Origin: JAJPXC01 sp964520525
Lineage (GTDB): Bacteria; Bacteroidota; Bacteroidia; Bacteroidales; Muribaculaceae
NCBI GenBank assembly: GCA_964520525.1
Contig: CAZFNR010000001.1
Location: 1 to 64,000, forward strand
Direction: 5' to 3'
DNA length: 64,000 bases
The notes under the pieces are model-generated. The model was not told the origin of the DNA, searched no databases, and saw only the letters and a program-made list of their open reading frames with translations. The translations under genes were made by a program, and so were the position numbers. This document shows positions 8,698-17,943 of this stretch, piece by piece; within the stretch, counting starts at the first letter, position 1, and the number at the start of each line of letters is the position of its first letter.

Positions 8698-10272
8698 ATG
8701 ATAAACCCAAGCGAGATATCGGAAGTATTGAAACAACAGCTCGAAAACGTCAACTCAAAGGTGTCGTTCGAGGAGGTTGGAACGGTTCTGGAGGTGGGCG
8801 ACGGTGTCGCGCATGTCTATGGCCTTGATAACGTCTGTGCCAACGAACTCGTCGAGTTTGAAAATGGCGTGAAGGGTGTCGCTCTCAACCTTGAGGAGAG
8901 CAACGTCGGCGTTATTCTGCTCAACAACGTCAACAAGGTGACTGAAAACATGACCGTTCGCCGCACTGGCGAAATCGCTTCCATCCCGGTTGGTGAAGGA
9001 GTGTTCGGACGTGTCATTAACGTTCTTGGCGAGCCTATCGACGGTCGCGGCCCCATCGAAGGGGAACGTCTGCTGATGCCGCTTGAGCGAAAAGCACCGG
9101 GCGTGATATTCCGTCAGCCGGTAAAACAGCCGTTGCAGACAGGTATCAAAGCCGTCGACTCGATGGTGCCTATCGGCCGCGGGCAGCGTGAACTGATTAT
9201 CGGTGACCGTCAAATCGGTAAAACCGCCATCGCTATCGACACGATTATAAATCAACGCAAGAACTTTGAAGACGGGAAGCCTGTCTATTGCATATATGTT
9301 GCGATAGGGCAGAAGGCTTCATCCGTTGCGGCTATCGTTGAGACATTGCGTCAGCACGGCGCGCTCGACTATACCGTTGTCGTGGCGGCTACCGCTGCCG
9401 ACTCGGCTGCTATGCGCTACTATTCGCCATTTGCCGGTGTGGCAATCGGCGAGTATATCCGCGACACCGGCCGCGACGCGCTAATCGTGTACGATGACTT
9501 GTCGAAACAGGCTGTGGCTTATCGTGAAATTTCTCTGATTTTGAAGCGTCCCTCGGGTCGCGAGGCTTATCCCGGTGATATATTCTATCTCCACTCCCGC
9601 TTGCTTGAGCGTGCCGCCAAAATCATTGATAATCAATCGGTCGCTTCGATGATGAACGACCTGCCGGCAGTGTTGAAACCGTTAGTGAAAGGTGGCGGCT
9701 CATTGACCGCTCTCCCGATTATCGAGACGCAGGCCGGTGACGTGTCGGCTTACATCCCTACCAACGTAATCTCAATCACCGACGGTCAGATTTATCTTGA
9801 ATCAGCATTGTTCAACCGAGGTATCCGTCCCGCGATTAATGTGGGTATTTCGGTGTCGCGTGTCGGTGGTAACGCTCAGATTAAGCCGATGAAGAAGGTG
9901 GCGGGAACGCTGAAAATAGACCAAGCCCAGTTCCGCGAGCTTGAATCGTTCACAAAATTCGGCGGCGATATCGACCCTGTGACTGCCCGCGTCATTGACC
10001 GCGGACGCAAAAACGAGCGTCTTCTCATCCAACCCCAATATAACCCCGTGCCCGTAGAGGAGGAAGTGGCTGTTATCTATTGCGGTGTTAATGGATTGCT
10101 CGCCTCCGTGCCCGGTGAGAAAATCGCCGAGTTCGAGAAACTGTTCATACAGTTGCTTCGAGCCAAATATCAGAAAGATGTGCTCGACGAGATTCTTGCA
10201 GGCCGCATGACCGACGAAGTTACCGCCAAGCTCACCGAGGCCGCGCAAGAAATCGCGAGTCGATATAACTAA
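8698..10272 (+). CDS. atpA: ATP synthase F1 alpha subunit (AtpA)
   Basis: This 524-residue non-catalytic nucleotide-binding subunit of F1 has the P-loop GDRQIGKT at about 169-176. The family region around YDDLSKQAVAYREISLI is also clear. Length and domain order (N-terminal barrel, nucleotide-binding domain, C-terminal helices) are normal. It begins 8 bases after atpH and is followed by atpG. Confidence 0.97.
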   Translation: MINPSEISEVLKQQLENVNSKVSFEEVGTVLEVGDGVAHVYGLDNVCANELVEFENGVKGVALNLEESNVGVILLNNVNKVTENMTVRRTGEIASIPVGEGVFGRVINVLGEPIDGRGPIEGERLLMPLERKAPGVIFRQPVKQPLQTGIKAVDSMVPIGRGQRELIIGDRQIGKTAIAIDTIINQRKNFEDGKPVYCIYVAIGQKASSVAAIVETLRQHGALDYTVVVAATAADSAAMRYYSPFAGVAIGEYIRDTGRDALIVYDDLSKQAVAYREISLILKRPSGREAYPGDIFYLHSRLLERAAKIIDNQSVASMMNDLPAVLKPLVKGGGSLTALPIIETQAGDVSAYIPTNVISITDGQIYLESALFNRGIRPAINVGISVSRVGGNAQIKPMKKVAGTLKIDQAQFRELESFTKFGGDIDPVTARVIDRGRKNERLLIQPQYNPVPVEEEVAVIYCGVNGLLASVPGEKIAEFEKLFIQLLRAKYQKDVLDEILAGRMTDEVTAKLTEAAQEIASRYN

Positions 10273-10302
10273 ATTGTAAAACGAATAACTATATCATAGT
10301 CA

Positions 10303-11184
10303 ATGGCAACCCTACGCGAACTGAAAGGACGAATCGGGTCGGTGGCTTCTTCCGAGAAGATTACCGGGGCGATGAAAATGATTTCGTCGGCCAAGATGCA
10401 CAAAGCCGAGCTGGCTCTGAAGCAATTGTTCCCATTCCGTCGGCAGATTGAGACCATCATAGCCAATCTGTTGTCGGCCGATGCGGAGTTCAGTTCGCCG
10501 TTGCTTGAACCGCGCGAGGTGCGTCGCGTCGGTGTCGCAGTTTGGGGTTCCGACGATGGATTGTGTGGTGCGTATAATGCCAACATATTTAAGCGTCTGC
10601 TTCCTTTGATAGCCGAATATCGCGACAAGTATGGTGATGACGTTGAAATCACCGTGATGCCTGTGGGCGCCAAGATAAGCAAGGCGGTGTCTAAATTATC
10701 TGTTCCGCGGCTGAGGGTCTCGGTGCCGGAGGGAATCGACTCAAAAAGCATCGGAAACGATGTGAAACGGTTTCTTGAGGATTTGTGCGGTAAATTTACC
10801 GGCGGAGAATTTGACAAGGTTGACATTCTTTATATGCACTATCGCAGTGTGAGCCGTCAGGACTTGCGTGTGGAATCGTTGCTTCCTGTGGAGCAATCGG
10901 CGTTTGTCGTCGATGGTGTGGCGCGGAGCAACCGCCCCTATATATTCGAGCCTGATGTCAACACGATATTCCGGTCGGTGCTTCCGCTGTTTCTGCTCGC
11001 CGTCATGCAGGACGTTTTCACCGAGAATCGCGCGTCGGAGCAAGCCGCGCGAGTAATGGCGATGCAGAGTGCCAATGACAACGCCAAAAAGCTGCTTGAA
11101 CAGTTGAGATTGGAATACAATAAACTGCGTCAGCAGAGCATCACCACCGAGTTGCTCGACATCCTCGGCGGTCAGATTAGGTGA
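10303..11184 (+). CDS. atpG: ATP synthase F1 gamma subunit (AtpG)
   Basis: This 293-residue central rotor subunit has long terminal helices: the N-terminal ATLRELKGRIGSVASSEKIT and a C-terminal helix ending in LLDILGGQIR. It closes the ATP synthase set. A structured 130-base gap follows, and then complex I genes resume with nuoI. Confidence 0.95.
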   Translation: MATLRELKGRIGSVASSEKITGAMKMISSAKMHKAELALKQLFPFRRQIETIIANLLSADAEFSSPLLEPREVRRVGVAVWGSDDGLCGAYNANIFKRLLPLIAEYRDKYGDDVEITVMPVGAKISKAVSKLSVPRLRVSVPEGIDSKSIGNDVKRFLEDLCGKFTGGEFDKVDILYMHYRSVSRQDLRVESLLPVEQSAFVVDGVARSNRPYIFEPDVNTIFRSVLPLFLLAVMQDVFTENRASEQAARVMAMQSANDNAKKLLEQLRLEYNKLRQQSITTELLDILGGQIR

Positions 11185-11228
11185 CGCCGGTCACGAGTCA
11201 GGCCGTCACCATCCCCGCGGTGCCGTCG

Positions 11229-11262
11229 CCGTCAGCCCCTTAGGCTTGAAATGACGGTTTTT
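11229..11262 (+). terminator. Terminator-like hairpin between atpG and nuoI
   Basis: Ccgtca (11229-11234) pairs with tgacgg (11252-11257). An inner agcc/ggct pairing (11234-11237 with 11243-11246) extends the stem, and five T follow. Just upstream, gtgacgcc and ggccgtcac (11181-11209) form a second imperfect hairpin overlapping the atpG stop. Together they could cause partial termination or mark a processing point between the ATP synthase and distal complex I messages. Confidence 0.45.
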
Positions 11263-11314
11263 GATAGATAGATAATTAATAATAAACTAAATAACGCAAC
11301 ATCTTCACATTTCT

Positions 11315-11923
11315 ATGGGTAGTGTAAAAGACTATTTTTCATCTTTAGGCAAAGGCATCGTGAGCCTTGTCAAGGGAATGGAGGTGACAGGCAAGGAGTT
11401 TATAACTCCCAAAATCACCGAAAGATACCCCGAAGACCGCGAGGAGATGAAAATCCCTGAGCGATTTCGCGCCGTGCTGGAGTTGAAATATGACGACGAA
11501 GGCCGCCATAAGTGCATAGCTTGTGGCATTTGCGAGCGCAACTGTCCCAACGGTACCATCACCATTCAGACCAAGATGGTTGATACCCCCGACGGGAAAA
11601 AGAAACGTAAACTCGACAATTACATCTATGACCTTGGCAGTTGCACGTTCTGTCAACTATGTGTGACATCATGCCCGCAGGACGCTTTGGCGTTTTCAAA
11701 CGATTTCGAGCAGGCGGTGTTCACACGTTCTAAACTGGTCAAGAAACTCAACTATCTTCCTGAAAAGGAGGAGCCGGCTCCAACTCCCGAGCAGCTTGCA
11801 AAAGCCGCCGCCGAGCGCGAAGCCAAAATCGCCGCCGCCAAAGCCGCCGCTGCTGCTAAAAAAGCTGCTGCCGCCGCTTCAGTAGAGAGCGGGGAGTCCC
11901 AGTCAGAAAATAAAGAAAAATAA
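11315..11923 (+). CDS. nuoI: NADH-quinone oxidoreductase subunit I (NuoI)
   Basis: This 202-residue subunit carries two [4Fe-4S] clusters, N6a and N6b. The two motifs are CIACGICERNCP (C67, C70, C73, C77) and CTFCQLCVTSCP (C110, C113, C116, C120). An Ala/Lys/Glu-rich tail from about 155 is low-complexity and is not needed for cluster binding. It is the first complex I gene after the ATP synthase insertion, and 6 bases separate it from nuoJ. Confidence 0.96.
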   Translation: MGSVKDYFSSLGKGIVSLVKGMEVTGKEFITPKITERYPEDREEMKIPERFRAVLELKYDDEGRHKCIACGICERNCPNGTITIQTKMVDTPDGKKKRKLDNYIYDLGSCTFCQLCVTSCPQDALAFSNDFEQAVFTRSKLVKKLNYLPEKEEPAPTPEQLAKAAAEREAKIAAAKAAAAAKKAAAAASVESGESQSENKEK

Positions 11924-11929
11924 CATTAT

Positions 11930-12442
11930 ATGGAATCAGTAGGAAGTATCATCATGTATTTCGTCATCGCAATGGCGATTATCTTGTTTTCGGTACTCGC
12001 TGTAACCACCCGTAAGATATTGCGAGCCGCGACCTATCTGCTGTTCGCGCTGTTTGGCACTGCCGCCGTCTATTTCCAACTCGATTATGAGTTTCTCGGT
12101 GCGGTGCAGATTGCCGTTTACGCCGGTGGTATAGTGGTGCTGTTTGTCTTTTCGATTCTGCTTACGAGCCATCCGGGTGATAACAGTGAGAAACTTGCCT
12201 CGCGCAAGCGTGTCGTAGGTCTCGTCGCTTCGATAGCGATGCTCGGCGTTGCGGGATGGGCTTTGCTCTCGCGTTGTCTCCATCTCGTTGACCTCCCGGC
12301 AATGGCATCGCTCGATATGCAGCAAATCGGCCAGACCCTCATGGGCACTGGACACGGCGAATATCTTTTGCCGTTTGAGGCAGTCAGTGTGTTGTTACTC
12401 GCTTGTATAATCGGTGGCGTAGTTGTCGCCCGTAAACGTTAA
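11930..12442 (+). CDS. nuoJ: NADH-quinone oxidoreductase subunit J (NuoJ)
   Basis: This 170-residue membrane subunit of complex I has five hydrophobic segments. The family region LGAVQIAVYAGGIVVLFVFSILL lies at about 46-68, and the last helix ends in VVVARKR. The length is normal. It is packed between nuoI and nuoK. Confidence 0.94.
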   Translation: MESVGSIIMYFVIAMAIILFSVLAVTTRKILRAATYLLFALFGTAAVYFQLDYEFLGAVQIAVYAGGIVVLFVFSILLTSHPGDNSEKLASRKRVVGLVASIAMLGVAGWALLSRCLHLVDLPAMASLDMQQIGQTLMGTGHGEYLLPFEAVSVLLLACIIGGVVVARKR

Positions 12443-12451
12443 GTCAAGGTT

Positions 12452-12763
12452 ATGGAAATCACAATGCTTTATTACTTGATACCGAGCCTTGTCATGTTTT
12501 GCTGCGGTGTCTACGGCTTTATCACTCGTCGAAATATGATTGCGATTCTCATTTCGATAGAGTTGATGCTCAATGCCGTCGATCTCAATTTTGTAGTGTT
12601 TAACCGATTCTTGTTTCCCGGCCAGCTTGAGGGTATGTTCTTTACCCTGTTTGCAATCGCGATAGCGGCGGCCGAGACAGCTTTGGCCATAGCGATTATC
12701 ATTAATCTGTTCCGTGTCGCCAAGGATATTGATGTCAAGGATCTGTCAAAAATGAAATTTTAA
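12452..12763 (+). CDS. nuoK: NADH-quinone oxidoreductase subunit K (NuoK)
   Basis: This 103-residue subunit has three membrane helices. It bears the conserved glutamate in ILISIELMLNAVDLNFV and a second acidic residue in AAETALAIAII, both used in proton translocation. A start at the internal ATG (residue 5) is possible. Confidence 0.95.
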   Translation: MEITMLYYLIPSLVMFCCGVYGFITRRNMIAILISIELMLNAVDLNFVVFNRFLFPGQLEGMFFTLFAIAIAAAETALAIAIIINLFRVAKDIDVKDLSKMKF

Positions 12764-12768
12764 ACGCC

Positions 12769-14796
12769 ATGGAAGTGACAATGCCTATTTTAATACTATC
12801 CATCCCGTTGTTCATGTTCCTGTTCCTCGGCCTTGTCGGGGGGAAGATGAGCCAGAAGTTGGCCGGAATACTCGGTACGCTCGGGATGGGCACCACCATG
12901 GTGCTTGCCTACGTAACCGCGTTCACCTACTTTTTCAGCGGTAGTCCCGAATTTATCGACCCGGCGACCGGCGACCGTCTGCAGACCGTAATCTTCAATG
13001 TCGACTGGTTGCAATTCTATGAGAATCTTGTGATTCGTATCGGATTCCTGCTCGACCCGATTTCGGCAATGATGCTTGTCGTCATCACGACAATCTCGTT
13101 TATGGTTCATCTCTATAGCAATGGCTATATGCGTGACCATCACGGGGTCTATGAGACGGGTTTTCAACGTTTCTACGCATTCTTGTCGCTGTTTAGCTTC
13201 TCGATGCTTGGACTCGTAGTCGCGACCAACATATTCCAGATGTATATCTTCTGGGAGCTTGTAGGGGCGTCGTCCTACCTGCTCATCGGGTTCTATTACA
13301 CTAAGCCGTCGGCGGTATCAGCGTCTAAAAAAGCGTTTATTGTCACTCGCTTTGCCGACCTCGGTTTCCTCATCGGTATCCTTATCCTGTCGTTCTATAC
13401 AGGAACGTTCAATTTCACCGATCTCACGTCGGTTTCTGTAGGGGAGAATATCTATCAGGTGTCTCTCGACGCTGCCAACAGTGTCAAGAGTATCTTTGAG
13501 AATAGCGCGGCACCGGTTTTCATGGGCGGGTCTGTGCTGACTTGGGCGTTAGTCCTTATTTTCATGGGCGGTATGGGTAAGTCGGCTATGATGCCGCTTC
13601 ATATTTGGTTGCCTGACGCCATGGAAGGCCCGACTCCTGTGTCGGCTCTCATTCACGCCGCCACGATGGTTGTCGCGGGTGTCTATCTCGTGGCCCGACT
13701 GTTCCCGCTGTATCTGATGGAAACCGCGGCTCTCGACATTATTGTTGTCGTGGGAGCGTTGACGGCGTTCTACGCTGCTATGGTCGCCTGTGTCCAAGTC
13801 GATATCAAACGCGTGCTTGCGTTCTCCACCATTTCGCAGATTGCGTTTATGATGGTGTCGCTGGGAGTGGCTCGTCCGGAGTTCCACCACGGAATCGGTT
13901 ATATGGCCGGAATGTTCCATCTGTTTACCCACGCGATGTTCAAGGCGTTGCTCTTCCTTTGCGCGGGAGCCATCATCCATGCCGTAGGCTCCAATAACTA
14001 CACAGAGATGCACGGATTGCGTAAGTGTATGCCTATCACTCATATCTCGTTCCTCATCGGTTGCCTCGCTATCGCGGGTATCATACCGTTTGCCGGATTC
14101 TTCTCTAAGGATGAGATATTGACAGCTTGCTTCGGTCATTCGATTGTCTGGTATATCTGGATGTCGGCAGTGGCAGGTCTCACGGCGTTCTATATGTTCC
14201 GCCTCTATTATCTGATTTTCTGGTGGAAAGATCACAAAGTGCCTCAAGGTCACCATCAACCCCACGACCAGGCTTGGACTATGACCCTGCCGCTCGTGTT
14301 GCTTGCGGCCGTGTCGTGTGTCGCCGGGTTTGTGCCTTTTGGAAATCTCGTGACTTGGAACGGCAAGCCGATGTTTGAAAGTTCATCGTTCCTGACCAAT
14401 CTTGAGCATCTTGACTGGTCGGTAGCAGCCATTAGCCTTGCTGTGGCCATTGTGGCTATCATCATCGCAACCATGATGTATAAGAGCGAGAACAAGAAGC
14501 CCGAGACGATGGCGCAGGCTCTCCCGAATCTTTGGCGTTGGTGCTATCACCGCTTCTACTGGGACGAGCTTTATATGTTCATCACTCACAAGATAATTTT
14601 CAACGGCATCTGCAAACCTATCGCATGGTTTGACCGTCACGTTATCGATGGGACTATGGATAGCTTCGCATTCCTCACAAACAAAGCCTCCTACGCTATC
14701 CGCGGTCTGCAATCGGGCAACCTTCAGATGTATGTGTGGTGGTATCTGATTGGAGCGGTGCTGCTTGGTGCTGTGACTGTCATATGCTTGATTTAA
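12769..14796 (+). CDS. nuoL: NADH-quinone oxidoreductase subunit L (NuoL)
   Basis: This 675-residue antiporter-like pumping subunit lies at the distal end of the membrane arm. Conserved stretches include WELVGASSYLLIGFYY, MPLHIWLPDAMEGPTPVSAL and HLFTHAMFKALLFL, with lysines and histidines of the proton path. The long C-terminal region (from about 560) would hold the lateral helix and the anchoring helix. It starts 6 bases after nuoK. Confidence 0.96.
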   Translation: MEVTMPILILSIPLFMFLFLGLVGGKMSQKLAGILGTLGMGTTMVLAYVTAFTYFFSGSPEFIDPATGDRLQTVIFNVDWLQFYENLVIRIGFLLDPISAMMLVVITTISFMVHLYSNGYMRDHHGVYETGFQRFYAFLSLFSFSMLGLVVATNIFQMYIFWELVGASSYLLIGFYYTKPSAVSASKKAFIVTRFADLGFLIGILILSFYTGTFNFTDLTSVSVGENIYQVSLDAANSVKSIFENSAAPVFMGGSVLTWALVLIFMGGMGKSAMMPLHIWLPDAMEGPTPVSALIHAATMVVAGVYLVARLFPLYLMETAALDIIVVVGALTAFYAAMVACVQVDIKRVLAFSTISQIAFMMVSLGVARPEFHHGIGYMAGMFHLFTHAMFKALLFLCAGAIIHAVGSNNYTEMHGLRKCMPITHISFLIGCLAIAGIIPFAGFFSKDEILTACFGHSIVWYIWMSAVAGLTAFYMFRLYYLIFWWKDHKVPQGHHQPHDQAWTMTLPLVLLAAVSCVAGFVPFGNLVTWNGKPMFESSSFLTNLEHLDWSVAAISLAVAIVAIIIATMMYKSENKKPETMAQALPNLWRWCYHRFYWDELYMFITHKIIFNGICKPIAWFDRHVIDGTMDSFAFLTNKASYAIRGLQSGNLQMYVWWYLIGAVLLGAVTVICLI

Positions 14797-14826
14797 CTTG
14801 GTGACTAACGCAAATATAGTAACTGT

Positions 14827-16329
14827 ATGTTTTCCAATATATTGATTTATTTTGTGGTCATCCCGGTAGTGATGCTGGGGCTGTTGGCCATATGCCAAAA
14901 CATCAAGCAGATTCGCGCCGTCGCCGTCACAGGCTCGATTGCCCTGATGGCGTTGTCGACTTACGTCCTGCTTGAATACCTCGCTCTCCGTGCCGCCGGC
15001 GATACCTCCGAGATGCTTTTCATGGGTTCTTGGGAATGGTTTGTGCCGCTTCACATCAATCTTGCCGTCGGTGTCGACGGCGTGTCGATAGCGATGCTTA
15101 TCCTCTCGTCGATTATCGTTTTCGCCGGGTCGTTCGCCTCGTGGAACATTGACCAACCCAAAGAGTTTTTCCTTTGGCTGATACTGTTGTCGACAGGCGT
15201 GTTCGGTTTCTTCATCACCATCGATATGTTCACGATGTTCATGTTCTATGAGGTGGCGTTGATACCGATGTATCTTCTCATCGGCGTCTGGGGTAGCGGA
15301 CGCAAGGAATACTCGGCGATGAAACTGACTCTGATGCTGATGGGCGGTTCGGCGTTCCTCATGCTTGGCCTGATAGGCATTTACTATCATTCGGCTCCCG
15401 AAGGTGGCCAGCTCACGTGGAATCTGCTTGAAATCGCTAAGAACGACGCTATCTCAACCGAGTGGCAGTATTTCTTGTTCCCGATGACGTTTGTGGGCTT
15501 CGGCGTGCTTGGCGCCATGTTCCCCTTCCATACATGGAGTCCCGACGGTCACGCGTCGGCCCCGACCGCGGTGTCGATGCTTCACGCAGGCGTGTTGATG
15601 AAACTTGGCGGCTACGGGTGTTTCCGTGTCGCGATGTATCTGATGCCGCAGGCAGCTAACGACCTTGCGTGGATTTTCTTGATTCTGACCGGTATCTCGG
15701 TTGTCTATGGCGCGTTCAGCGCGTGCGTTCAGACCGACCTCAAGTATATCAACGCCTACTCGTCAGTGAGCCACTGCGGATTGGTGCTTTTCGCCATCCT
15801 CATGCTCAACACCACGGCGATGACCGGTGCGATTATGCAGATGCTCTCTCACGGCTTGATGACAGCATTGTTCTTTGCGTTGATTGGTATGATTTATGGT
15901 CGTACCCACACTCGCGACATACGTCAGATGGGCGGTCTGATGAAGATAATGCCGTTCCTCGCGGTCTGCTACATGATAGCCGGTTTCGCATCGCTCGGTC
16001 TCCCGGGTTTGAGCGGATTTGTGGCTGAGATGACGATTTTTGTCGGTTCGTTTGAAAACTCCGATATGTTCCACCGCGTGCTTACAGTGGTGGCTTGCTG
16101 CTCGATTGTGATTACGGCGGTCTACATCCTGCGTGTGGTCGGCAAATTGCTCCTTGGCCCGGTTCAGGATGAACACCATCGTCAATTGACCGACGCCACG
16201 TGGTGGGAGCGTGTGTCGACCGTCACTCTCATCGTGAGCGTTGCGGCTATCGGCTGTTTCCCCAATTTCTTCGCAAACTTGATTAGATTCACCTTTGACC
16301 CCTCGTTCTTCCGTGCGCTGGGCTTGTAA
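14827..16329 (+). CDS. nuoM: NADH-quinone oxidoreductase subunit M (NuoM)
   Basis: This 500-residue antiporter-like membrane subunit has about fourteen hydrophobic segments. Family signatures are FMFYEVALIPMYLLIGVWG, with the pumping glutamate, and FPFHTWSPDGHASAPTAVSM. It lies 30 bases after nuoL and 13 bases before nuoN. Confidence 0.96.
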   Translation: MFSNILIYFVVIPVVMLGLLAICQNIKQIRAVAVTGSIALMALSTYVLLEYLALRAAGDTSEMLFMGSWEWFVPLHINLAVGVDGVSIAMLILSSIIVFAGSFASWNIDQPKEFFLWLILLSTGVFGFFITIDMFTMFMFYEVALIPMYLLIGVWGSGRKEYSAMKLTLMLMGGSAFLMLGLIGIYYHSAPEGGQLTWNLLEIAKNDAISTEWQYFLFPMTFVGFGVLGAMFPFHTWSPDGHASAPTAVSMLHAGVLMKLGGYGCFRVAMYLMPQAANDLAWIFLILTGISVVYGAFSACVQTDLKYINAYSSVSHCGLVLFAILMLNTTAMTGAIMQMLSHGLMTALFFALIGMIYGRTHTRDIRQMGGLMKIMPFLAVCYMIAGFASLGLPGLSGFVAEMTIFVGSFENSDMFHRVLTVVACCSIVITAVYILRVVGKLLLGPVQDEHHRQLTDATWWERVSTVTLIVSVAAIGCFPNFFANLIRFTFDPSFFRALGL

Positions 16330-16342
16330 AGATTGATAAGCA

Positions 16343-17809
16343 ATGGATTATTCTCAATTTTTAGCAATGAAGCATGAAATTGGCCTTTTGGTCGTCTTTC
16401 TGTTAGTCTTCCTTTATGACACGTTCATGCCCAAAAAAGCGTTGAACGCAACTGCCGGATTTACCTGCGGGTTGTTCGCTCTATTCACTTTGTTTGGCTT
16501 CTGCCCACATTGGTCTAACGCCGACGTGACAGCTTTCGCGGGAATGTATCAGACCTCGCTCATCATAACCACTATTAAGAATATACTCAATGTCGGGGTG
16601 CTGATAGTACTCGTGCAGTCATGCCGTTGGGCCAACAGCGATTTTGTCTCTGTTCGCCGCGGCGAGTTCTACGAATTGTTGCTCGTCACGCTATTCGGCA
16701 TGTATTTGATGATTTCAGCTCGCCACTTCTTGTTGTTCATCATCGGTCTTGAGGCAGCGTCGCTTCCTCTGGCCGCAATGGTGGCGTTTGACAAGAAGCA
16801 TTACGAGAGTCATGAGGCGGCAGTCAAATACATTTTGACCGCAGTGTTTTCTTCGGCGGTTTTCATGATGGGCTTGTCGTTTGTTTATGCGCTTTCAGGC
16901 TCTCTTTATTTCGCCGACATTTATGTGGCTCTCGGCTCGCAACCGTCAGTGATGCTTGTTGTTGCTATCGCATTCGTGATTGCCGGTATGGGCTTTAAAT
17001 TGTCGCTCGTCCCGTTCCACCTTTGGACCGCCGACGTGTATCAGGGCGCTCCGACCTCGGTCACTTCTTATCTGTCGGTGATTTCAAAGGGCTCGGCCGC
17101 TTTTGCGTTCCTTGTTATCATGGCGCAGGTGTTCGGCACGTTTTATAGCCAGGTTTGGGAGTGGATGCTTTACGCCGTCATTATCCTCACGATAACTGTC
17201 GGAAACCTGTTTGCCATCCGCCAGCTCAACATGAAGCGATTCCTTGCGTTCTCGTCAATCTCGCAGGCCGGCTACATAATGCTTGGCGTTATAGCCATGA
17301 ACCAGACCGGAGTAGCCTCGCTCATGTACTACATTTTGGTCTATATCTTCTCTAACCTCGCCGCTTTCGGAGTCATTCAGGCTATCGAGAACAAGACCGG
17401 CTATGTGAAGATGGACGATTACAATGGGCTTTATAAAACAAATCCGCGTCTGGCCGTGACCATGATGCTTGCCATGTTCTCTTTGGCGGGTATTCCGCCG
17501 TTTGCCGGATTCTTCAGCAAATTCTTCATCTTCACCGGAGCTATTCAGCAAGGCAGTGTGGCGATTTATGTGCTTGTGCTTATCGCGTTGATTAACACTA
17601 TCGTGTCGCTGTACTATTACCTGCTCGTGGTCAAGGCCATGTTTATCAACCCCGATGAGTGCAAAATCCCGGCGTTCAAGTCAGATTGCACCGAACGTGT
17701 TGCGATGTGGGTGTGTGTAGCCGGAATCATTCTGCTTGGTATCGTTAGCTGCTTCTACAATACACTGCTTGAAATGTCGCGGCAATCATCCATTTTGGCA
17801 TCACTCTGA
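16343..17809 (+). CDS. nuoN: NADH-quinone oxidoreductase subunit N (NuoN)
   Basis: This 488-residue antiporter-like subunit is homologous to NuoL and NuoM. The conserved glutamate region reads FIIGLEAASLPLAAMVAF. The lysine-bearing segment is followed by LVPFHLWTADVYQGAPTSVT. It is the last gene of the respiratory block; a long hairpin follows within 20 bases. Confidence 0.96.
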   Translation: MDYSQFLAMKHEIGLLVVFLLVFLYDTFMPKKALNATAGFTCGLFALFTLFGFCPHWSNADVTAFAGMYQTSLIITTIKNILNVGVLIVLVQSCRWANSDFVSVRRGEFYELLLVTLFGMYLMISARHFLLFIIGLEAASLPLAAMVAFDKKHYESHEAAVKYILTAVFSSAVFMMGLSFVYALSGSLYFADIYVALGSQPSVMLVVAIAFVIAGMGFKLSLVPFHLWTADVYQGAPTSVTSYLSVISKGSAAFAFLVIMAQVFGTFYSQVWEWMLYAVIILTITVGNLFAIRQLNMKRFLAFSSISQAGYIMLGVIAMNQTGVASLMYYILVYIFSNLAAFGVIQAIENKTGYVKMDDYNGLYKTNPRLAVTMMLAMFSLAGIPPFAGFFSKFFIFTGAIQQGSVAIYVLVLIALINTIVSLYYYLLVVKAMFINPDECKIPAFKSDCTERVAMWVCVAGIILLGIVSCFYNTLLEMSRQSSILASL

Positions 17810-17826
17810 TTTAATTGCTAATCAAA

Positions 17827-17880
17827 CAATTACAGTCGGCGTTAAAATCCTGTGACGGAATTTGACGCCGATTGTAATTT
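17827..17880 (+). terminator. Terminator hairpin after nuoN
   Basis: The arms at 17827-17846 and 17861-17880 (caattacagtcggcgttaaa and tttgacgccgattgtaattt) pair over nearly twenty bases with two wobbles. The hairpin lies directly after the nuoN stop and closes the nuo-atp operon. The T tract is inside the 3' arm rather than after it. Confidence 0.7.
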
Positions 17881-17891
17881 TCCCCATAAAC

Positions 17892-17922
17892 TTGTTTATG
17901 TTTGAGAAGTTGTATATCTTTG
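17892..17922 (+). promoter_or_regulatory. Promoter of the sugar-transferase cassette
   Basis: A TTG at 17892-17894 lies 20 bases before tatctttg at 17915-17922, an exact TAnnTTTG -7 element. The start codon follows at 17944. Confidence 0.55.
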
Positions 17923-17943
17923 CTAAGTCTCTTAATCATAGTG

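Noticed and set aside
11756..11900. Ala/Lys-rich tail of NuoI as a separate gene or repeat element
   Set aside because: It is in frame and ends with the NuoI stop; low-complexity tails are common and need no separate explanation.
14383..15390. Long open frame on the minus strand across nuoL-nuoM
   Set aside because: It lies fully antisense to two clear membrane-subunit genes, is rich in His/Arg/Glu as expected of reverse-complemented hydrophobic codons, and matches no family.
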